The notes beneath the pieces are model-generated. The model ran no database searches. It saw only the letters and a list, made by a program, of their open reading frames with translations, and was not told the DNA's origin. A stretch of DNA of 64,000 nucleotides from NCBI GenBank assembly GCA_028023455.1, contig JAQFVV010013279.1, forward strand, positions 108,992-172,991, given 5' to 3'. This document shows positions 59,833 to 64,000 of the stretch, one piece after another; within the stretch, counting starts at the first letter, position 1, and every line of letters begins with the position of its first letter. The position numbers and the translations under genes were made by a program. The stretch is from Epiperipatus broadwayi. Lineage: Eukaryota > Onychophora > Udeonychophora > Euonychophora > Peripatidae.

Positions 59833-60121
59833 TTCTACTGTTTTAACAGTTTGCATAAGCATTGACAAATGATGAAAGGGGGAGAAATAATTGATCTAAA
59901 AGGTGTGCATGCAATTTACTACAAAAGCACAAATATTGGAAGCACAAGTGAAATACATTCATTATATAAATAAAAAAGAAAAGTATAACATAATGAAGAT
60001 TTATGTATATCAGATAGAGTGGCAAGATTAGTTATTCAACATAATGAAAGATAGCCAAAGCAAATAATTTAAGTTTAAATGCCAATAAGATGTTGTTGTA
60101 TTGAAAAAAATAGATTTTTAA

Positions 60122-60535
60122 ATGTATGTACAAATGGCTTTTGATAAAACCAAACAACATTTTAAAATTGTTAAGGAAGGCTTTAATGAAGGAATTGGTA
60201 AATCATGTAAAAATGAAAGTGTTGTGGGTAAATTTGGTTATGGAAATAGAAATGAAAAAAAGGATAGACTTATGGAATTCACAGAAAAGGAAAACCTGTT
60301 TATTTTAAAGTGTTGTTTTGAGAAAAATAATAAGTGAATAATAAGTGAAAATGGATATAGTAATAATATTCAAAATGAAGGCAAAGCAGAATTGAATTAT
60401 ATTTTAACAACAGGAATTATGTATTTCATGATTATAATGATCTTAATAGATTCTACACAGAAAGTGATCATCACTTTAGTGAGATGTAAGATATGTGTTA
60501 ATGCAAAACTAGAGAGACAAAAATTATTAAGAAAA
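60122..60535 (+). pseudogene. LINE endonuclease C-terminal fragment (second LINE family)
   Basis: The open stretch contains a F-N-E-x-I-G-K-S motif, GKFGYGNRNEKKDRLMEF and LFILKCCFEKN. In a shifted frame a D/NYILT block and SDHHFSEM follow near 60465. These are the late blocks of the apurinic-type endonuclease of L1/RTE-like elements (GDFNAxIG, GxxGxGxRNExGxxLxxF, IDYIL, SDH). It differs in sequence from the LINE at 55-60 kb. It is probably the same family as the fragments at 1.9, 3.1, 4.5 and 14.9-16.8 kb. Confidence 0.75.
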
Positions 60536-60559
60536 TAGTATCCACAGTTGATATTTTTT

Positions 60560-61480
60560 TAAACTTCAGAAATATTCCAAGAAATTTAAAGTAGAACTTG
60601 CAAATCATTTTAAAACAAAGCTATCTTTTTAAAACTATTTAATTTATGATTTCTATAACAAAAAAAATCTTAAAGCAGTTATTTTGTGTAAGACAGATTG
60701 GTAGCTATCACATCTAATAATAGATCTCAAATCCTTACTTTTAACATAACAATTCCATATTATACAATTAAATTTTAAATATTTTATCCCTAATCAATCT
60801 AAAAACTTTAATAAAATCTAACCCCCCACTGATGTATTCATGAGGGATCTCTACTCAGCCATGATTGCTTAACACTAATAATGAGATAAATGAACAATTT
60901 TTATATTTCAGGGAATTTATTATTAAGCTGAATTAACAATAATAATATGTACATATAATGGAAATTGTAATCTTATATATAAAATCCATATTTTCTCTGT
61001 TGTTTGATTTGTGAATGTATCAATGTTTGTCCGATGTCATATGTCAAATACACAACCATTATGTTTATATGAAGGAAGTAATTCCACCATTAAATAAAAA
61101 ATGCTGCTATTAACTATAGAGATATAGCATATATTTCATGGTAAAGATTCCCAGCCAACTGCAGTAAAAAATGCTGATTCATAATTTAGCATTAAGGCAT
61201 TCCATGTTTTCATGGTCTGCCAATGCCCTAATATGGTTCAGATGAATGACACACTCAGTAATGTTTAATAAAAAATCATATTTGCATTAAATCTTTAAAA
61301 AAATTGTTAAAGCAACCAATTAAATAAAAAAAATTAAAAATTTTATATTTAATAAAAAAAATATTTCAAAAGATGATGAGCTCAAAGCCATTGTTTTTAT
61401 ATTCTGACATGAATAAACAGTAACTATTAATAAAGTTAAAATACTATTATGATTAATTCAATACAAAGAGAATACCAATA
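60560..61480. other. AT-rich non-coding DNA
   Basis: No repeat boundary, gene or RNA recognised. Confidence 0.4.
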
Positions 61481-61514
61481 GCTCAACCAAGCTCTTAATT
61501 AATAAATGCGGTAT

Positions 61515-61615
61515 GAGAAAATATTTAAAATCTCTATCCAGACTCACTCTCATCTCCAGACTAACTGGTTTGAGCTTATGACTCACGTCAGTGGAGAGAT
61601 AGAATATTTAAACAC
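61515..61615. mobile_element. Foldback relative with hammerhead-like motif
   Basis: The ends AAATATTTAAAATCTCTATCC and GGAGAGATAGAATATTTAAA are roughly complementary. On the minus strand (61597-61553), TCTCCA, CTGACGT, GAG..CTC, AAAC, GTTAGTC and TGGAGA follow in hammerhead order. The layout resembles family A (CCAGACTA.CTGG.TT, GCTTATGACT), but the sequence is diverged. Confidence 0.5.
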
Positions 61616-62021
61616 TACAAGCTTATAAAAGTAATGTCACATTATGATTAATTGTAACACTTTTGAAAAATTGAAAAAAAATTACATTTTTTTTTTTCAG
61701 AGGGTGACCCAGTAAATATACACTTATGGTGAAAAGCTGTCAAATATAATAGGTATATTTAAAAATGTAAATCTTAATTTAGCTTTATTAAAATTCAAAA
61801 ATTTATTTATATAATATTAAAAATATTTTATTTAATTTACATTAAATCTTAAATACATATATAAGACTTTAACCTTAACACTATGTGCCTTGCATGCTTA
61901 ATTTCACCACAAGAGGGACCTTTACAAATCTTAACATAAGATTAAGACTTTATAAAGATAAGAGCACCATCTTATCTTCAACCAATTAAAAAAAACATAA
62001 CAACACCCTTTACAAGGCCAG

Positions 62022-62243
<222 letters not shown>

Positions 62244-62249
62244 ATAACA

Positions 62250-63370
62250 GCAGCAACAACAACTATTTTTCTCATAATAATTTGGGAATAGCTATATGCA
62301 GAGTGAGTCTATTACATTTCTTCACTCACTTCTACTACTCAAAGTTCTTAATAATTGTACTTAGTTACCATTATCACTAATATGTTAAACACAACTTTAT
62401 TAAGTCTGTTTAGGCTATAATTTCTATATACACTATTTTCCTCTTTATGAGAGAAGCCATTAATTATCAGAACCACATTGTTCCTCTCGAATGCCATTGC
62501 TGTGCCAATCCTCATATATACTTTTTTTGAGAGAGAGAGTTCTTTTATAACTCATTTACAGAATGAATTAATTCTGTAGGGAAATTGTCTACACTTTTGG
62601 CACTAATTACACAAATAAAAATAGTACTTTATTTACAATATTTACAATAGTATCAGTGACAGTCAGTGACCTCCCTTCATTTAGAAAATAATCACTAAAT
62701 CTGTCCAGTGGACTTCTAATTCTCCAACTTCTCAGAAGCAGGAAATTACATGGGCCTTCATTTTGGTCTGCTTTTTCTGATAAAAGCAATTAGGTATCTA
62801 GATATTCATCCGTAATCACTTGGCTTCCCATCTCTATTCCAACAGAAACATTTTATTCTGGAGTGGGGAGGTGCTCTATTTTTATTTTGAGTCCCCTTGC
62901 TTGAATTTTCTCTAATTTAGAATTGTCTATAATCATAATTTCTTCAGCTATGATTGGCACATCAATAAATAATTTCATGTAAACAATTAATGTGCCTTTT
63001 TACACTACAATCTATTCTCAAGCTTAATACACATATGTAACTTCAGATATAATTTCTAAGCGATGATGTCACCTAAAGTCCATGTCTTTTACAATGTGCT
63101 GAAACAAACATGCATTGTCTATATCAAATTATACAGGACTAAGATTTATATATGTGTCAGCCCAAGTTTTGATAAATCCCTTATAATATATCATAAATAC
63201 ACTAAAACACAGAGTATGAGGTGAAGCTAATTACAACTAATAAAATTGACAGTTTTGAGGGGTTTTGAGGAAGTTTTGTCTTGATTATGAGAAGATAAAA
63301 AGTATGAAATATAAAAAAAATAAGATATTATATATTATTAGAACACTGAACTTTATCACATAATCAGTAT
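62250..63370. other. Non-coding DNA, no gene recognised
   Basis: AT-rich with a short GA run near 62527. The minus-strand ORF at 62607-62789 has no family motif. Confidence 0.4.
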
Positions 63371-63666
63371 TTTAAACACAGCACATAATTGTTATTAAAC
63401 AATTCAAAACAAAACAAACTTTCATATAAATTGCATTTTATCTTATTCAATAAAGAGAGCAAATAATGAACCCCAGATAGCCTGTGCATAAAAATCCTAT
63501 CTAGTGCCAGAAACTAGTCTGGGGATATTGGATGAGTAGGCACTAGATAGGGATTTTATGCACAAGCCTTCTGGCATCCATTGATTGCTCTTGTTAGCAC
63601 AAGATGGCACTACTATATGGAGAGTTTTGCTGTTTCAGATTGTTCAATTATCTGTAATTAGCTTCA
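63221..63666. mobile_element. Family A copy, subtype 2, with inverted tails
   Basis: The right arm is clear: GAAACTAGTCTGGGGATATT, the subtype-2 segment GCTCTTGTTAGCACAAGATG, then CTATATGGAGAGTTTTGC. The left arm is diverged (about 63385-63520). GGTGAAGCTAATTACA at 63221-63236 and its complement at 63651-63666 suggest that tail sequence is present on both sides. The CTGATGA half of the ribozyme is deleted. Confidence 0.6.
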
Positions 63667-64000
63667 CCAATATTTACATTTTATCCCATTTAGACATGTT
63701 ACTTGTTGAAAGTGGGAAGTTTGCATTTTTCTTATTATAAATGCATATGGCATTTTCTCCCAAATACCATTCCACAAGTGATTTTTTTTTAAGCATAGAA
63801 TAAAATGTTGATAGAACATATTTTTCTACTACGGCATCTTTTTAATTTGGTTGTATTAATTTTCTTCAAAAGCTATTTTCAAACTCTTTAGTGCCTTATC
63901 CCCTTAGTCCATTAAAGCAGAATAATACACATAGCATAGGAAAGTGGTATATCCCTCAATGACTCCCATAGTCTTTATTTTAAGAAGTAAGCCTGTCCCA

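Overview
The window is very AT-rich (by eye about three quarters A+T), full of microsatellites, and has no intact host gene that I can recognise. It reads as intergenic or intronic DNA of an invertebrate metazoan. The evidence is animal-type LINEs, a Penelope-like element, tRNA-derived SINEs and a hAT element whose ends and coding remnant resemble the animal Charlie8/GTF2IRD2 group. I cannot name the phylum with confidence.

Layout. 1-8.2 kb: decayed LINE pieces (RT at 1.9-2.2 and 4.5-4.9 kb, C-terminus at 3.1 kb) and a dense cluster of one foldback repeat, called family A here. 8.2-13.1 kb: AT-rich DNA, a LINE-like C-terminal fragment (11.4-12.0 kb), a short SINE insertion with a 24-bp duplication (10.7 kb) and a long inverted repeat (12.6-13.0 kb). 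13.9-17.2 kb: a decayed LINE (endonuclease, RT and C-terminal pieces in order) interrupted by a SINE and by a hairpin element (family B). 17.7-18.7 kb: foldback elements and a GATA-type repeat. 23.06-32.88 kb: a diverged head-to-tail duplication with a unit of about 4.7-5.1 kb; the second copy carries a family B and a family A insertion. 32.9-34.7 kb: another foldback family, then two facing fragments of a Penelope-like element with a GIY-YIG endonuclease motif. 35.7-47.6 kb: family C and A foldbacks, a 98-bp near-perfect hairpin (41.1 kb), a 500-bp hAT element and a SINE. 46.3-47.1, 51.4-53.7 and 55.2-59.8 kb: three copies of one CR1/L2-like LINE. The last is nearly full length, with a PHD finger plus SGNH-esterase ORF1 and an endonuclease/RT ORF2, all broken by frameshifts. 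60-63.7 kb: another LINE endonuclease fragment, a hammerhead-like foldback, about 220 bp of (ATT)n and a last family A copy.

The most interesting signal is not protein coding. Several foldback families carry motifs that fold as type I hammerhead ribozymes: CTGANGA core, stem II, GAAA, a tiny self-complementary stem III, a GTC or GTA cleavage triplet, and a two-part stem I with an internal loop. The best copies are at 32227-32285 (family A, minus) and 43516-43577 (family C, minus). Stem II shows covariation between family A copies. Many of these repeats, and the ribozyme-free hairpin families, share one architecture: a hairpin, a tail on one side only, and 11-15 bp flanking duplications. Such duplications are too long for a typical cut-and-paste MITE and suggest RNA-mediated insertion. 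The presence of a Penelope-like element, a class known to carry hammerhead motifs, offers a plausible mobiliser. That link is inference.
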